From Acidobacteriota bacterium (GTDB taxonomy: Bacteria; Acidobacteriota; Blastocatellia; Pyrinomonadales; Pyrinomonadaceae), in contig JAHBSH010000024.1 of the NCBI GenBank assembly GCA_019639215.1, positions 1 to 33,099 on the forward strand: a DNA stretch of 33,099 bases, given 5' to 3'. Shown here piece after piece: positions 1 to 7,760 of this stretch (position 1 is its first letter; the number at the start of each line of letters is the position of its first letter). Under the pieces are notes generated by a model. That model was not told the origin of the DNA and did not search any database. It saw nothing but the letters and a program-made list of their open reading frames with translations. The position numbers and the translations under genes were made by a program.

Positions 1-994
1 CGATCATCGAACGCAGGATCTCAAACTCCGGTGCGAACCAAAATCCGTAATAGACCGATTCGGCAAATTTTGTCCCGAGGCTGTCGCGGAGACGCATCAC
101 TTCGCGGTCCATCGTGATCGATTCGAGCGCGCGATGTGCGGTCTGCAAAATGGTCACGCCCGGCGTTTCATAAACACCGCGAGACTTCATCCCGACAAAG
201 CGGTTCTCGACCAGATCGACGCGACCGATGCCGTGTTCACCGCCAAGGTGATTTAGCGTTGAGAGCATGTCGACGGCGCCATAGCGTTCGCCATTAATCG
301 CGACAGGCTCGCCTTTTTCAAAGCTAATAGTTATCTCTTCTGCCTTATCTGACGCCTTTTCGGGCGACTTGGTCAGCAAGAAAATATCTTCCGGCGGAGC
401 TGCCCAAGGGTCTTCTAAAATACCGCCTTCGTATGAGATGTGCATCAGGTTGCGATCCATCGAATACGGCTTTTCTGCCGTCGCTGTTACCGGAATTCCG
501 TGTTTTTGGCAATAAGCGATCAGGTCTGCACGGCCTTTGAACTCCCAATGCCGCCATGGTGCAACAACCTTTATGTCAGGCTGTAGTGCGTAATATGTCA
601 GCTCAAAACGCACCTGGTCGTTACCTTTGCCGGTCGCTCCGTGGGCGACCGCATCAGCACCTTCTTTTTGGGCGATCTCGATCTGGCGTTTGGCAATAAC
701 GGGCCGAGCCAGCGAAGTTCCGAGTAAGTAAACACCTTCGTAAAGAGCGTTTGCCTTAACGGCCGTCCAGACAAAATCTTTGACGAATTCTTCTTTCAGG
801 TCTTCGACATATAACTTTGAAGCGCCGGTGGCCTTTGCCTTTTCCTCAAGTCCGGAGAGCTCTTCGCCCTGACCGACATCAGCACAGTAACAAATCACCT
901 CACAGCCGTAGGTTTCTTTCAGCCACAAAAGCATCGCCGATGTGTCCAACCCGCCCGAATACGCCAATACAACCTTATTGATCTTTTTTTCCAT
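1..994 (-). CDS. argG: Argininosuccinate synthase, 3' end cut off by the window edge
   Basis: It joins citrulline and aspartate, using ATP, to make argininosuccinate, the penultimate step of arginine synthesis in the cytoplasm. The reverse strand reads without a stop from the ATG at 994 to base 1, about 331 codons. It begins [19 protein letters not shown], which contains the SGGLDTS pyrophosphate-binding loop of the N-type ATP pyrophosphatases. Further on come the family segments [13 protein letters not shown] and [13 protein letters not shown]. About 70 residues of a typical 400-residue protein are missing at the C terminus because of the window edge, not because the gene is broken. It is divergent from argH across a 155-base spacer with two palindromes, so the two genes are probably controlled together. 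Identification is near certain. Confidence 0.97.
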   Translation of the reverse strand, partial: MEKKINKVVLAYSGGLDTSAMLLWLKETYGCEVICYCADVGQGEELSGLEEKAKATGASKLYVEDLKEEFVKDFVWTAVKANALYEGVYLLGTSLARPVIAKRQIEIAQKEGADAVAHGATGKGNDQVRFELTYYALQPDIKVVAPWRHWEFKGRADLIAYCQKHGIPVTATAEKPYSMDRNLMHISYEGGILEDPWAAPPEDIFLLTKSPEKASDKAEEITISFEKGEPVAINGERYGAVDMLSTLNHLGGEHGIGRVDLVENRFVGMKSRGVYETPGVTILQTAHRALESITMDREVMRLRDSLGTKFAESVYYGFWFAPEFEILRSMI

Positions 995-1052
995 CTTGAA
1001 TGTTTTGAACAGGGACGGCTTCTAAATAAAGCACTTTTCCCCGAATGCCGCT

Positions 1053-1067
1053 TTGATATGTTATCAA
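1053..1067. promoter_or_regulatory. Perfect 15-bp palindrome between argG and argH
   Basis: TTGATA, three bases, then TATCAA form a perfect inverted repeat in the divergent argG-argH spacer. The left half also serves as a plausible -35 box (1053-1058) for argH, with GAGAAT at 1076-1081 as a 17-spaced -10. A protein bound here would block or tune that promoter. It does not resemble the ArgR ARG box. The symmetry is seen directly; the operator role is inference. Confidence 0.5.
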
Positions 1068-1068
1068 C

Positions 1069-1095
1069 TTTGCGTGAGAATAATTTTCACGCAAA
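1069..1095. promoter_or_regulatory. 27-bp palindrome, candidate operator of argG/argH
   Basis: TTTGCGTGA (1069-1077) and TCACGCAAA (1087-1095) are perfect 9-base inverted arms. The nine bases between them are themselves nearly symmetric (AAT-A-ATT core), leaving a single mismatch over the 27 bp. A third half-site, ACGCAAA, lies at 1106-1112, 17 bases after the ACGCAAA that ends the right arm. The site overlaps the putative -10 of argH, which fits a repressor site. It is not transcriptional-terminator-like, since no T tract follows. No regulator is encoded nearby. Confidence 0.55.
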
Positions 1096-1149
1096 CTGTG
1101 AAAGAACGCAAAATCGCTTCTTAGAATGAATGCGTCAGGAAATGTTGCA

Positions 1150-2553
1150 ATGACAGACCAAAATATCAGAGAGTCCAAAGACCAACTTTGGGGCGGAAGA
1201 TTTACCGGAAAACCGGACGAGAGATTTGCCGAATTCAACCGTTCGTTCGGTTTTGACATAAGGCTGTTCGAGGCTGATATTCGCGGCAGCATTGCTCATG
1301 CAAACGGCCTTACAGGTGCCGGGGTCTTATCTTCTGAGGAAGCGGCGTCTGTGACCGGAGCCTTGCGGACAATGCTGGAACTCGCAGGAAATGATCCGGC
1401 GTATATGCTCTTGGACGTTGAAGACGTCCACTCTTTTATCGAGACCCGTCTTATAGAACTTGTCGGTGATCTGGGGAAAAAAGTGCATACCGGCCGCAGC
1501 CGCAACGATCAGGTTGCCACCGCTTTTCGCCTGTGGATGAGAGATGAGACGGACGCTCTTATCGGCAAAGTAAGGAATGTTCAATCCGCTCTGGTTGTGC
1601 TTGCAGAAAAGCATAGGTCAGCGGTTATACCGGGTTACACTCATCTCCAAAGAGCTCAGCCGGTTCTGTGGGCACACTGGTGTCTGGCATATTTTGAGAT
1701 GTTTGAACGAGACATCGAACGCCTTGCTGATGCCCGAAGGCGGACAAACGTGATGCCACTTGGCTCGGCTGCTCTAGCAGGGACCGCTTATCCGATAGAT
1801 CGTGAGTCAGTCGCCCAAGAGCTTGGGTTCGAAGGCGTTTCACGCAACAGCCTGGATGCAGTTTCAGACAGGGATTTTGCTGTGGAGTTCGTTTCGGTAT
1901 GTTCAATGGTCATGGTTCATTTATCGAGAATGGCCGAAGATCTGATCCTGTATTGTTCACAGGAGTTCGGATTTGTGAAGCTGAGCGATGCAGTTTCCAC
2001 GGGATCTAGCTTAATGCCGCAAAAGAAAAATCCTGACGCTCTTGAGTTGCTGCGTGGAAAAGCAGGTCGCGTTTTCGGTCATCAAATGGCTTTGCTTGCG
2101 ATGATGAAAGGCCTTCCGCTGGCATATAACAAGGACATGCAGGAAGATAAAGAAGCAGTTTTTGATACTGCCGACTCTGTTTCTATTTGTCTTGATGTAG
2201 CCGAAATAACACTTAACAATTCTACGCTGAACGAACAGAAGGCGCGTGAGGTAGCCGGAAAAGGTTACTTGAACGCAACGGAACTAGCTGATTATCTTGT
2301 CAAAAAAAATATCCCGTTCCGTACGGCACATGATGCCGTCGGCAGGCTTGTTCTAGCAGGTTTGGAGAAAGGAAAAGAGCTGAACGAGCTTTCGGTTTCT
2401 GAAATGCAAACGGTTGTCCCGGAAATTTCAGAAGATGTATATGAGGCATTGAGCATTGAAAGCTCTTTGCGAAGCAAGTCGGCAATCGGCGGAACGTCTC
2501 CTGTTCGTGTCGGTGAAGAGTTGGAAGCAGCAAAAAAGAAACTAGAGAGTTAG
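1150..2553 (+). CDS. argH: Argininosuccinate lyase
   Basis: It splits argininosuccinate into arginine and fumarate, the last step of arginine synthesis; the active enzyme is a cytoplasmic tetramer of the fumarase/aspartase superfamily. The product is 467 residues, the normal length. It shows the N-terminal LWGGRF motif, THLQRAQPV with the catalytic-region histidine near residue 165, and the superfamily signature GSSLMPQKKNPD at about 285-296 carrying the catalytic serine loop. I chose the ATG at 1150 because AGGA at 1137-1140 is well placed before it. An upstream in-frame ATG at 1126 adds eight residues but has no ribosome site. The thioesterase gene follows after 3 bases. Confidence 0.97.
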   Translation: MTDQNIRESKDQLWGGRFTGKPDERFAEFNRSFGFDIRLFEADIRGSIAHANGLTGAGVLSSEEAASVTGALRTMLELAGNDPAYMLLDVEDVHSFIETRLIELVGDLGKKVHTGRSRNDQVATAFRLWMRDETDALIGKVRNVQSALVVLAEKHRSAVIPGYTHLQRAQPVLWAHWCLAYFEMFERDIERLADARRRTNVMPLGSAALAGTAYPIDRESVAQELGFEGVSRNSLDAVSDRDFAVEFVSVCSMVMVHLSRMAEDLILYCSQEFGFVKLSDAVSTGSSLMPQKKNPDALELLRGKAGRVFGHQMALLAMMKGLPLAYNKDMQEDKEAVFDTADSVSICLDVAEITLNNSTLNEQKAREVAGKGYLNATELADYLVKKNIPFRTAHDAVGRLVLAGLEKGKELNELSVSEMQTVVPEISEDVYEALSIESSLRSKSAIGGTSPVRVGEELEAAKKKLES

Positions 2554-2556
2554 TGA

Positions 2557-2979
2557 ATGACCAAGGAAGAATTGATACAAAAGACCGCTGAGAACGAATT
2601 GATGCGTTTTTTAGGCGTGAAAATAGTTGAGACGACAGCCGAAAAGGTTGTTCTGACAATGGAGGTCACACCAAAGGTTCATCAATATGTCGGCATAATG
2701 AATGGCGGCGTTTCACTTTACCTTTGCGAGACAGCTGCCTCGATAGGAGTTGTTGCCAATGCCGATCTGACCAAAGTAACTCCTGTCGGTGTCGAGATAA
2801 ACGCAAATCACCTTCGCGCCGTAAGCAAGGGAACGCTGACCGTAACGGCTACACCTATTTTTCCCGGCCGGACAATGAGCATCTGGCAAATAGAGATAAC
2901 CAATGAACGCGGGAAGCTGGTCTGTACATCTCGCTGCTCGGTCCTTCTTCAAAATCGCCCGGCTTTCCCCGCCGAATGA
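2557..2979 (+). CDS. PaaI/MenI-type hotdog-fold thioesterase
   Basis: This is a 140-residue single-domain hotdog protein of the 4HBT/PaaI group, which hydrolyse acyl-CoA or related thioesters in the cytoplasm. The characteristic helix reads GIMNGGVSLYLCETAAS (about 46-62). Glu58 is at the usual catalytic acid position. The residue before the GG pair is Asn49, where relatives such as EntH and MenI normally carry His. The C-terminal half has the expected strand pattern, including VGVEINANHLRAVSKG. It begins 3 bases after argH and is probably translated from the same message, although no arginine role is apparent. The substrate cannot be told from sequence. Confidence 0.85.
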   Translation: MTKEELIQKTAENELMRFLGVKIVETTAEKVVLTMEVTPKVHQYVGIMNGGVSLYLCETAASIGVVANADLTKVTPVGVEINANHLRAVSKGTLTVTATPIFPGRTMSIWQIEITNERGKLVCTSRCSVLLQNRPAFPAE

Positions 2980-3077
2980 GCACAGCGATCGATCTAAAAA
3001 ACCTCATCCCTTCATTCTTATTCAGACCCGCACTAATAAAACGGCGGATCAGGGCTTATAATCCAATTTGTGAATAA
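2976..3077 (+). CDS. Possible 33-residue small ORF bridging the thioesterase gene and tilS
   Basis: An ATG at 2976 overlaps the thioesterase stop codon (ATGA arrangement) and opens a 33-codon frame that ends at 3077, just inside tilS. The product would be basic (LIKRRIRAYN in the middle). The overlap at both ends is what translational coupling looks like, but there is no homology I recognise and the frame is short enough to be chance. Treat as a weak candidate. Confidence 0.2.
   Translation: MSTAIDLKNLIPSFLFRPALIKRRIRAYNPICE
3057..3062 (+). promoter_or_regulatory. Consensus -10 box (TATAAT) placed for a leaderless tilS message
   Basis: A perfect TATAAT ends seven bases before the GTG start of tilS at 3070. 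Transcription would therefore begin at or next to the start codon. No good -35 was found 16-18 bases upstream, and the only purine run (AGGG, 3051-3054) is too far away for a normal ribosome site. Confidence 0.4.
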
Positions 3078-4080
3078 ATTTGTCCGAGGACTGATCACAG
3101 AATGGCGACGGCTCGATCTACCCTTTGACGGCGAAACGATGATCGTCGCCGTTTCAGGCGGCGCGGACTCTACCGCCTTGCTCGTTGCCTTAAATGATCT
3201 GCGTCAGAGAAAAAAACTCGATATAGGGTTTGTGGTCGCTCATTTTGATCACGGTCTGCGTGGTGAAGAGAGCGATGCAGATGCAGAGTTTGTTAAGTCT
3301 TTAGCGATTGAACTTGGCTTTGAATACTTTTCACAGAAAGGGAACCTGCAAAAGACTGGAAATCTTGAGCAAAACGCTCGAAATGCAAGGTATGATTTTC
3401 TTTTTGATGCTGCTACAAAAGAAAAAGCCTATGCGGTTTTGACCGGGCATACGATGAATGATCAGGCGGAAACGTTTTTAATAAATCTGATCCGCGGCAG
3501 TGGGCCGGATGGGCTGTCTGCTATGCCGGCGATACGAGAAATGCTGAGCAAAAAAGAGGAAAAGGATGCAACACAAAAGTCTCCACTGCTTATTCGGCCT
3601 TTGATGCAATGGGCGTTTCGCGATGACACAGAGGAATTTTGCCGAACATCGAATATCATCTATCGCTCAGACACGATGAACGCCGACCCGTCATTCACGA
3701 GGGTCAGAATACGTCAGGAACTCATCCCGCTTTTGGAAACATTTAACCCAAGGATCGTTCGCACCCTTGCAAGAACCGCCGAGCGGCTGAAGGATGTTGC
3801 TGAGATAGAACAAAACATCCCTAAAGACCTGGCTTGTCACACATTTCTGGAGATAAGGCTGCTCAAGGAATTGAAAAAATCAGAACGTCACGCAGTTATA
3901 CGCGAATGGCTTCGCTACAACAGAGGTCATCTTCGCGGCATAGGAATGGACCATATCGAAGCCATCGAATCTCTGGCTTTGGGGAAAAAAAGCGGAAGAA
4001 TCGTTGAAATACCAGTTTTTCAAAGGGTATTGAAAAAGGACGGACGGCTTAGCTTAAGGCAAATTGAGGTTGAAAATTAG
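3070..4080 (+). CDS. tilS: tRNA(Ile)-lysidine synthase
   Basis: It converts the wobble cytidine of the CAU-anticodon tRNA-Ile to lysidine, so that the tRNA reads AUA; it uses ATP and lysine. The N-terminal domain carries the PP-loop VSGGADST (about 28-35), then AHFDHGLRGEES and LTGHTMNDQAETFLINLIRGSG, both typical of TilS. At 336 residues it is shorter than the roughly 430-residue E. coli enzyme and closer to the short type known from Aquifex. The start is a GTG at 3070 with a TATAAT box immediately upstream and no clear Shine-Dalgarno. An ftsH promoter overlaps its 3' end. Confidence 0.94.
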   Translation: MNKFVRGLITEWRRLDLPFDGETMIVAVSGGADSTALLVALNDLRQRKKLDIGFVVAHFDHGLRGEESDADAEFVKSLAIELGFEYFSQKGNLQKTGNLEQNARNARYDFLFDAATKEKAYAVLTGHTMNDQAETFLINLIRGSGPDGLSAMPAIREMLSKKEEKDATQKSPLLIRPLMQWAFRDDTEEFCRTSNIIYRSDTMNADPSFTRVRIRQELIPLLETFNPRIVRTLARTAERLKDVAEIEQNIPKDLACHTFLEIRLLKELKKSERHAVIREWLRYNRGHLRGIGMDHIEAIESLALGKKSGRIVEIPVFQRVLKKDGRLSLRQIEVEN

Positions 4081-4098
4081 GGTATCGACAACTACAAT
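4070..4098 (+). promoter_or_regulatory. Sigma-70-type promoter for ftsH
   Basis: TTGAAA (4070-4075), a 17-base spacer and TACAAT (4093-4098) each match the housekeeping consensus at five of six positions. The -35 lies inside the last codons of tilS. Transcription would start near 4105, giving ftsH an untranslated leader of about 115 bases. Confidence 0.6.
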
Positions 4099-4101
4099 TT
4101 A

Positions 4102-4230
4102 ATGTTGGCTCTTGATGTCCCGGACTTTGTCTTTGAGAACAACGAAGCAAAGCCGAACGACATCAAAGAAGATTGGTGTATGGTTCGCGTTATAGATCGC
4201 GGGCTGGGAGGCTATAAAATTGAATTCTAA
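4102..4230 (+). CDS. Possible 42-residue leader ORF overlapping the ftsH start
   Basis: An ATG at 4102 opens 42 codons that end with a TAA at 4228-4230, 11 bases inside ftsH in another frame. The frame almost exactly fills the tilS-ftsH gap and includes the ftsH ribosome site. The product would be acidic in its first half and has no homologue I recognise. Against it: no ribosome site precedes the ATG, and the promoter at 4070-4098 predicts a start at about 4105, just past the ATG. It could be a regulatory leader peptide coupled to ftsH, or chance. Confidence 0.25.
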   Translation: MLALDVPDFVFENNEAKPNDIKEDWCMVRVIDRGLGGYKIEF

Positions 4231-6178
4231 GGTTAGACAAGTTTTTTTGTGGTTGATGATAATCTCCAGCGCTATGCTCTTCGTCTGGTATTTACAGGGA
4301 AGACAAGCAAAACCCGCGCAGGAGTTGGCGATCAATGAGGCCATCACACGTATTAAAAACAAAGATTTTAAAGGGGCATTCATCAAGCAGTCCGGAGTCG
4401 AGTTTACAGATGTAAGTGACAATAAGTTCATTACAACCGTAGGCAGTGATCCGACACGGGAGCTTTTGCTTAATGAGATGAAAGCCTTTAATGAAGCGAA
4501 TGAGGGCTCCAGTTCGGTAATCAACATCAAAGAGGAAGAGTCTTCAAGCGGCCTGGGTTGGCTGGTTCTGATAAACGCCTTGCCGTTTCTGCTCTTGATC
4601 GGTTTCCTTGCTTTCACGCTTCGCCAAATGCAGGCGGGTGGAAATAAGGCCCTTAGCTTTGGAAAATCAAAGGCAAAACTGCTCAATAACCAGCAGAAAC
4701 GTATTACATTCAAGGATGTGGCCGGTGTCGAAGAAGCCAAGGAAGAGCTTCAGGAAATAATTGAATTTCTTAAAGACCCGCAAAAATTTCAAAAGCTCGG
4801 CGGAAAGATCCCCAAGGGAGTTTTAATGGTTGGCCCTCCGGGAACCGGCAAGACCCTTATGGCAAAGGCTGTTGCGGGTGAGGCAAATGTGCCTTTCTTC
4901 TCGATCTCCGGTTCAGATTTTGTCGAAATGTTCGTTGGCGTCGGTGCCAGCCGCGTACGCGATCTTTTTGAACAAGGAAAGAAGAATGCACCGTGCATAA
5001 TTTTTATCGATGAGATAGATGCCGTAGGCCGTCATCGTGGTGCCGGTCTTGGCGGCGGACATGATGAGCGTGAACAGACTCTCAACCAGCTTTTGGTTGA
5101 AATGGACGGTTTCGAATCGAACGAAGGCGTCATCCTGATGGCTTCGACCAACAGGCCTGACGTTCTCGATCCTGCATTGCTTCGTCCGGGACGTTTTGAC
5201 CGTCGTGTGGTTGTAGGACGGCCTGATGTTCGCGGCCGCGAAGGTATTCTCAAGGTGCATACACGCAAGATACCGCTTGATGAAAATGTTGATATCAATG
5301 TGATCGCACGTGGAACGCCCGGTTTTACCGGAGCTGATCTTGCGAATATCGTCAACGAAGCAGCCTTGAATGCGGCCCGTTTCAATAAAAAGGTCGTGAT
5401 GATGTCGGATTTCGAGATCGCTAAGGATAAGGTCATGATGGGTGCTGAGCGCCGGAGCATGGTGTTGTCTGATGAAGAAAAGAAATTGACGGCTTATCAC
5501 GAAGCAGGACATGCACTTGTCGGGCTTAAGGTCCCGTCGGCTGATCCGGTTCACAAGGTAACGATCATACCGCGTGGAATGGCTCTAGGCCTGACCCAGC
5601 AGCTTCCTGAAGCTGACCGTCACAGCTATACTCGCGAATATCTGATGAGCCAGATCGCCATTCTTATGGGCGGACGCATTGCGGAAGAGATATATTTTGG
5701 CGACAACATGGTTACGACCGGTGCGTCAAATGATATCGAAAGGGCTACAGAACTTGCCCGAGCGATGGTCTGTGAATACGGAATGTCAGATCTCGGCCCG
5801 TTGACCTATGGTAAGAAGGACGAGCAGATATTCCTAGGGCGTGAGATCAACCAGCATCGCGATTATTCAGAGGATACCGCGATCAAGATCGACGAAGAGG
5901 TAAAGAAGATAGTTTCAGGGCAATATGATGTTGCCAGAAAGGTGATCACCGAAAATTCTGATGCGATGGTCAGATTATCTGAGGCACTTCTGGATCAGGA
6001 GACTCTGGATAGCGTTCAGATACGTCGGGTTGTCGCCGGATTGCCTCTCGATGTCCGTGAGCCTGATCGTACGTCCGGGGATGATGACGGTTCAGCCGAG
6101 GTCGCCGATTCTTCCGGTGAGCGGTTCAAAAAGCCGATCCTGCCGCCTATAACACCTAACAATCCCGCAACGGCGTAG
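4220..6178 (+). CDS. ftsH: ATP-dependent zinc metalloprotease FtsH
   Basis: This inner-membrane hexameric AAA protease extracts and degrades misfolded membrane proteins and regulatory proteins. The order in the 652 residues is: TM1 (about 8-25), a short periplasmic domain, TM2 (about 112-134), AAA domain with Walker A GPPGTGKT (205-212), Walker B IFIDEIDA (261-268) and the second region of homology near 307-326, then the peptidase domain with zinc motif HEAGH (427-431). All catalytic parts are intact. The start is a TTG at 4220, supported by GGGAGG at 4206-4211 eight bases upstream. tilS immediately upstream of ftsH is a common bacterial order. Confidence 0.97.
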   Translation: MNSKVRQVFLWLMIISSAMLFVWYLQGRQAKPAQELAINEAITRIKNKDFKGAFIKQSGVEFTDVSDNKFITTVGSDPTRELLLNEMKAFNEANEGSSSVINIKEEESSSGLGWLVLINALPFLLLIGFLAFTLRQMQAGGNKALSFGKSKAKLLNNQQKRITFKDVAGVEEAKEELQEIIEFLKDPQKFQKLGGKIPKGVLMVGPPGTGKTLMAKAVAGEANVPFFSISGSDFVEMFVGVGASRVRDLFEQGKKNAPCIIFIDEIDAVGRHRGAGLGGGHDEREQTLNQLLVEMDGFESNEGVILMASTNRPDVLDPALLRPGRFDRRVVVGRPDVRGREGILKVHTRKIPLDENVDINVIARGTPGFTGADLANIVNEAALNAARFNKKVVMMSDFEIAKDKVMMGAERRSMVLSDEEKKLTAYHEAGHALVGLKVPSADPVHKVTIIPRGMALGLTQQLPEADRHSYTREYLMSQIAILMGGRIAEEIYFGDNMVTTGASNDIERATELARAMVCEYGMSDLGPLTYGKKDEQIFLGREINQHRDYSEDTAIKIDEEVKKIVSGQYDVARKVITENSDAMVRLSEALLDQETLDSVQIRRVVAGLPLDVREPDRTSGDDDGSAEVADSSGERFKKPILPPITPNNPATA

Positions 6179-6196
6179 GAAGGTTCAGAGTGTATT

Positions 6197-6272
6197 AAGT
6201 GAAAAGGTGAAGAAGGGGAAGCCGATGAGCTTTTTCTGTTTCACCTTTTTGTTTTTTCACTTTTTCACTTTT
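6197..6272. repeat. Imperfect inverted repeat and T-rich tandem repeat between ftsH and folP
   Basis: AAGTGAAAAGGTGAA (6197-6211) is repeated in inverted form as TTCACC (6240-6245) and TTCACTT further on, with an eight-base insertion. The right side is also a short tandem repeat of TTTTTCAC (6254-6269). The strand is purine-rich on the left and T-rich on the right, so the RNA could fold into an A-U-rich hairpin ahead of folP. It is too GC-poor for a classical terminator. It may weakly terminate ftsH transcription or be a dispersed simple repeat. Confidence 0.4.
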
Positions 6273-7133
6273 ATGCATTGGCAGACGTCCAAACGACAGA
6301 TACAGATTGACCGTCCGCTTGTGATGGGCATTCTTAATGTGACGCCCGACAGCTTTTCCGATGGCGGAGATCATCTCTCTCTCGATGCAGCCCTCAGACA
6401 GGCTGAAAAGATGATCGATGAAGGCGCGGACATTTTGGACATAGGCGGTGAATCGACAAGGCCGGGCGGTAGTCAGATCTCGGCAGAGGAAGAGATCGAA
6501 CGCATCGCGACTGTTGTCGAAGCCGTTAATGAACGCTTTGATATTCCGATCTCAATAGATACATACAAATCCGGTGTTGCCCGCGAAGCTATTCGCGCTG
6601 GAGCAGAGATAATCAACGACATTTCCGGCCTGCGTTTTGACAGTGAGCTTGCCACGGTTACCGCCGAACACGGAACGGGTTTGGTGCTGATGCATTCGCG
6701 CGGAGATTTTGAAACCATGCATTCTCAACCGCCGGTCTATGATATCTTCGAAGAAGTAGTTGAAGGTCTGCAAAATAGTATTGAGAAAGCGCGTATTACC
6801 GGCGTTAAAGATGATCAGATCGCAGTTGATATCGGCATAGGGTTTGGCAAAACTTCTGAACAGAACCTCGAATTGATCGCCGGTCTAGACAGAGTGATCG
6901 AACATTTCATAGGTTTTCCTGTTATGGTCGGTGCTTCCCGCAAATCCTTTATAGGTAATGTGTTGAACAATATTCCAGCAGTTGAAAGAGTTGAAGGTTC
7001 AATTGCAGCAGCAGTTATTGCCGTCTGCAACGGAGCAAATATAATTAGGGTACATGATGTCCGTCAAACAAGAGATGCTCTTCGTGTTACCGAAGCGATA
7101 TTGGCAAAACGGAATAAAAAGATTACAGAATAG
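6273..7133 (+). CDS. folP: Dihydropteroate synthase
   Basis: It condenses para-aminobenzoate with hydroxymethyldihydropterin diphosphate to make dihydropteroate in folate synthesis; it is the sulfonamide target. The TIM-barrel motifs are present: MGILNVTPDSFSDGG near the N terminus, DIGGESTRPG, the IDTYK and NDISG segments, and GASRKSFIG. I prefer the ATG at 6273 because MHWQTSKRQIQIDRPLVMG aligns with the usual N terminus, giving 286 residues. An in-frame ATG at 6225 has a better ribosome site (AAGGGGA, about seven bases before it), but it would add 16 mostly phenylalanine residues translated from the T-rich repeat. A GTG at 6207 is also in frame. Confidence 0.95.
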   Translation: MHWQTSKRQIQIDRPLVMGILNVTPDSFSDGGDHLSLDAALRQAEKMIDEGADILDIGGESTRPGGSQISAEEEIERIATVVEAVNERFDIPISIDTYKSGVAREAIRAGAEIINDISGLRFDSELATVTAEHGTGLVLMHSRGDFETMHSQPPVYDIFEEVVEGLQNSIEKARITGVKDDQIAVDIGIGFGKTSEQNLELIAGLDRVIEHFIGFPVMVGASRKSFIGNVLNNIPAVERVEGSIAAAVIAVCNGANIIRVHDVRQTRDALRVTEAILAKRNKKITE

Positions 7134-7181
7134 TGTCGCTTTCAGGTAACATAGTAACAATTCGACATTTTTGATCTATCA

Positions 7182-7739
7182 ATGAACCTTCGCGATATTC
7201 GATACATTGCTGTTTTACCGCTTCTTATTGTGGCGCTTGGTTTCACGGACTGCTATAAACCTGTGACCAATTCCGGCCTGCCAAAGCATATCAAGACAAT
7301 TGCGGTTCCGGTCTTTCAGACCGAGGCACAAGGACTTCGTTACCGTGTCGAATCGCGGCTGACCGAAGCCGTGACAAAAGAGATCATCAAACGCGGAAAT
7401 GGCCTAAAGGTTCAGGGGACACGTGAAGGCGCTGATGCTGTGATCGAAGGCGTCGTCAGGGATTTTAGCTTCACGGGAGTTCTGCTTGATCGCGAGGGCC
7501 GAGCAAGGGTCTATGAAGTGACCATTGTTTCCGCCGTCACAATTCGTGATCTGAAGGAAAACAAGATATTGTTCGACAATCAGAATTTCGTCCTGCGTGA
7601 TTCTTTTGAATTTTCCTCCGATCCGCGTTCTTTCTTTAATGAAGAAGACCCTGCGGTCGAACGTATCGCGCGTGCTTTTGCCGAATCTGCTGTTTCTGCT
7701 TTTGTGAATGGAATAGGGGTACGTGAAGAGAAAAAATAG
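7182..7739 (+). CDS. lptE: LptE-like LPS-assembly lipoprotein
   Basis: LptE plugs the LptD barrel and helps insert lipopolysaccharide into the outer membrane. This 185-residue protein has a hydrophobic N terminus (residues 8-22) followed by Cys24, and then the family pattern: LPKHIKTIAVPVFQ, RVESRLTEAVTKEIIKRG, and an alternating strand region to residue 150. The lipobox is odd: the residues before Cys24 are Phe-Thr-Asp, where Leu-Ala-Gly or similar is usual. Its place directly before holA (21-base gap) matches the lptE-holA order seen in many Gram-negatives. The family call rests on pattern and context. Confidence 0.75.
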   Translation: MNLRDIRYIAVLPLLIVALGFTDCYKPVTNSGLPKHIKTIAVPVFQTEAQGLRYRVESRLTEAVTKEIIKRGNGLKVQGTREGADAVIEGVVRDFSFTGVLLDREGRARVYEVTIVSAVTIRDLKENKILFDNQNFVLRDSFEFSSDPRSFFNEEDPAVERIARAFAESAVSAFVNGIGVREEKK

Positions 7740-7760
7740 CCGCTTGATGGCAGTAATTAA

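Noticed and set aside
995..1149. ArgR-type ARG box between argG and argH
   Set aside because: No pair of TGAAT/ATTCA half-sites with the right spacing is present; the palindromes there have other sequences.
4099..4740. 213-codon open frame on the minus strand across the ftsH start
   Set aside because: It is antisense to well-conserved ftsH coding sequence and its translation has no domain pattern.
4913..5554. 213-codon minus-strand frame inside ftsH
   Set aside because: It lies wholly opposite the AAA domain of ftsH and reflects codon use on the real strand.
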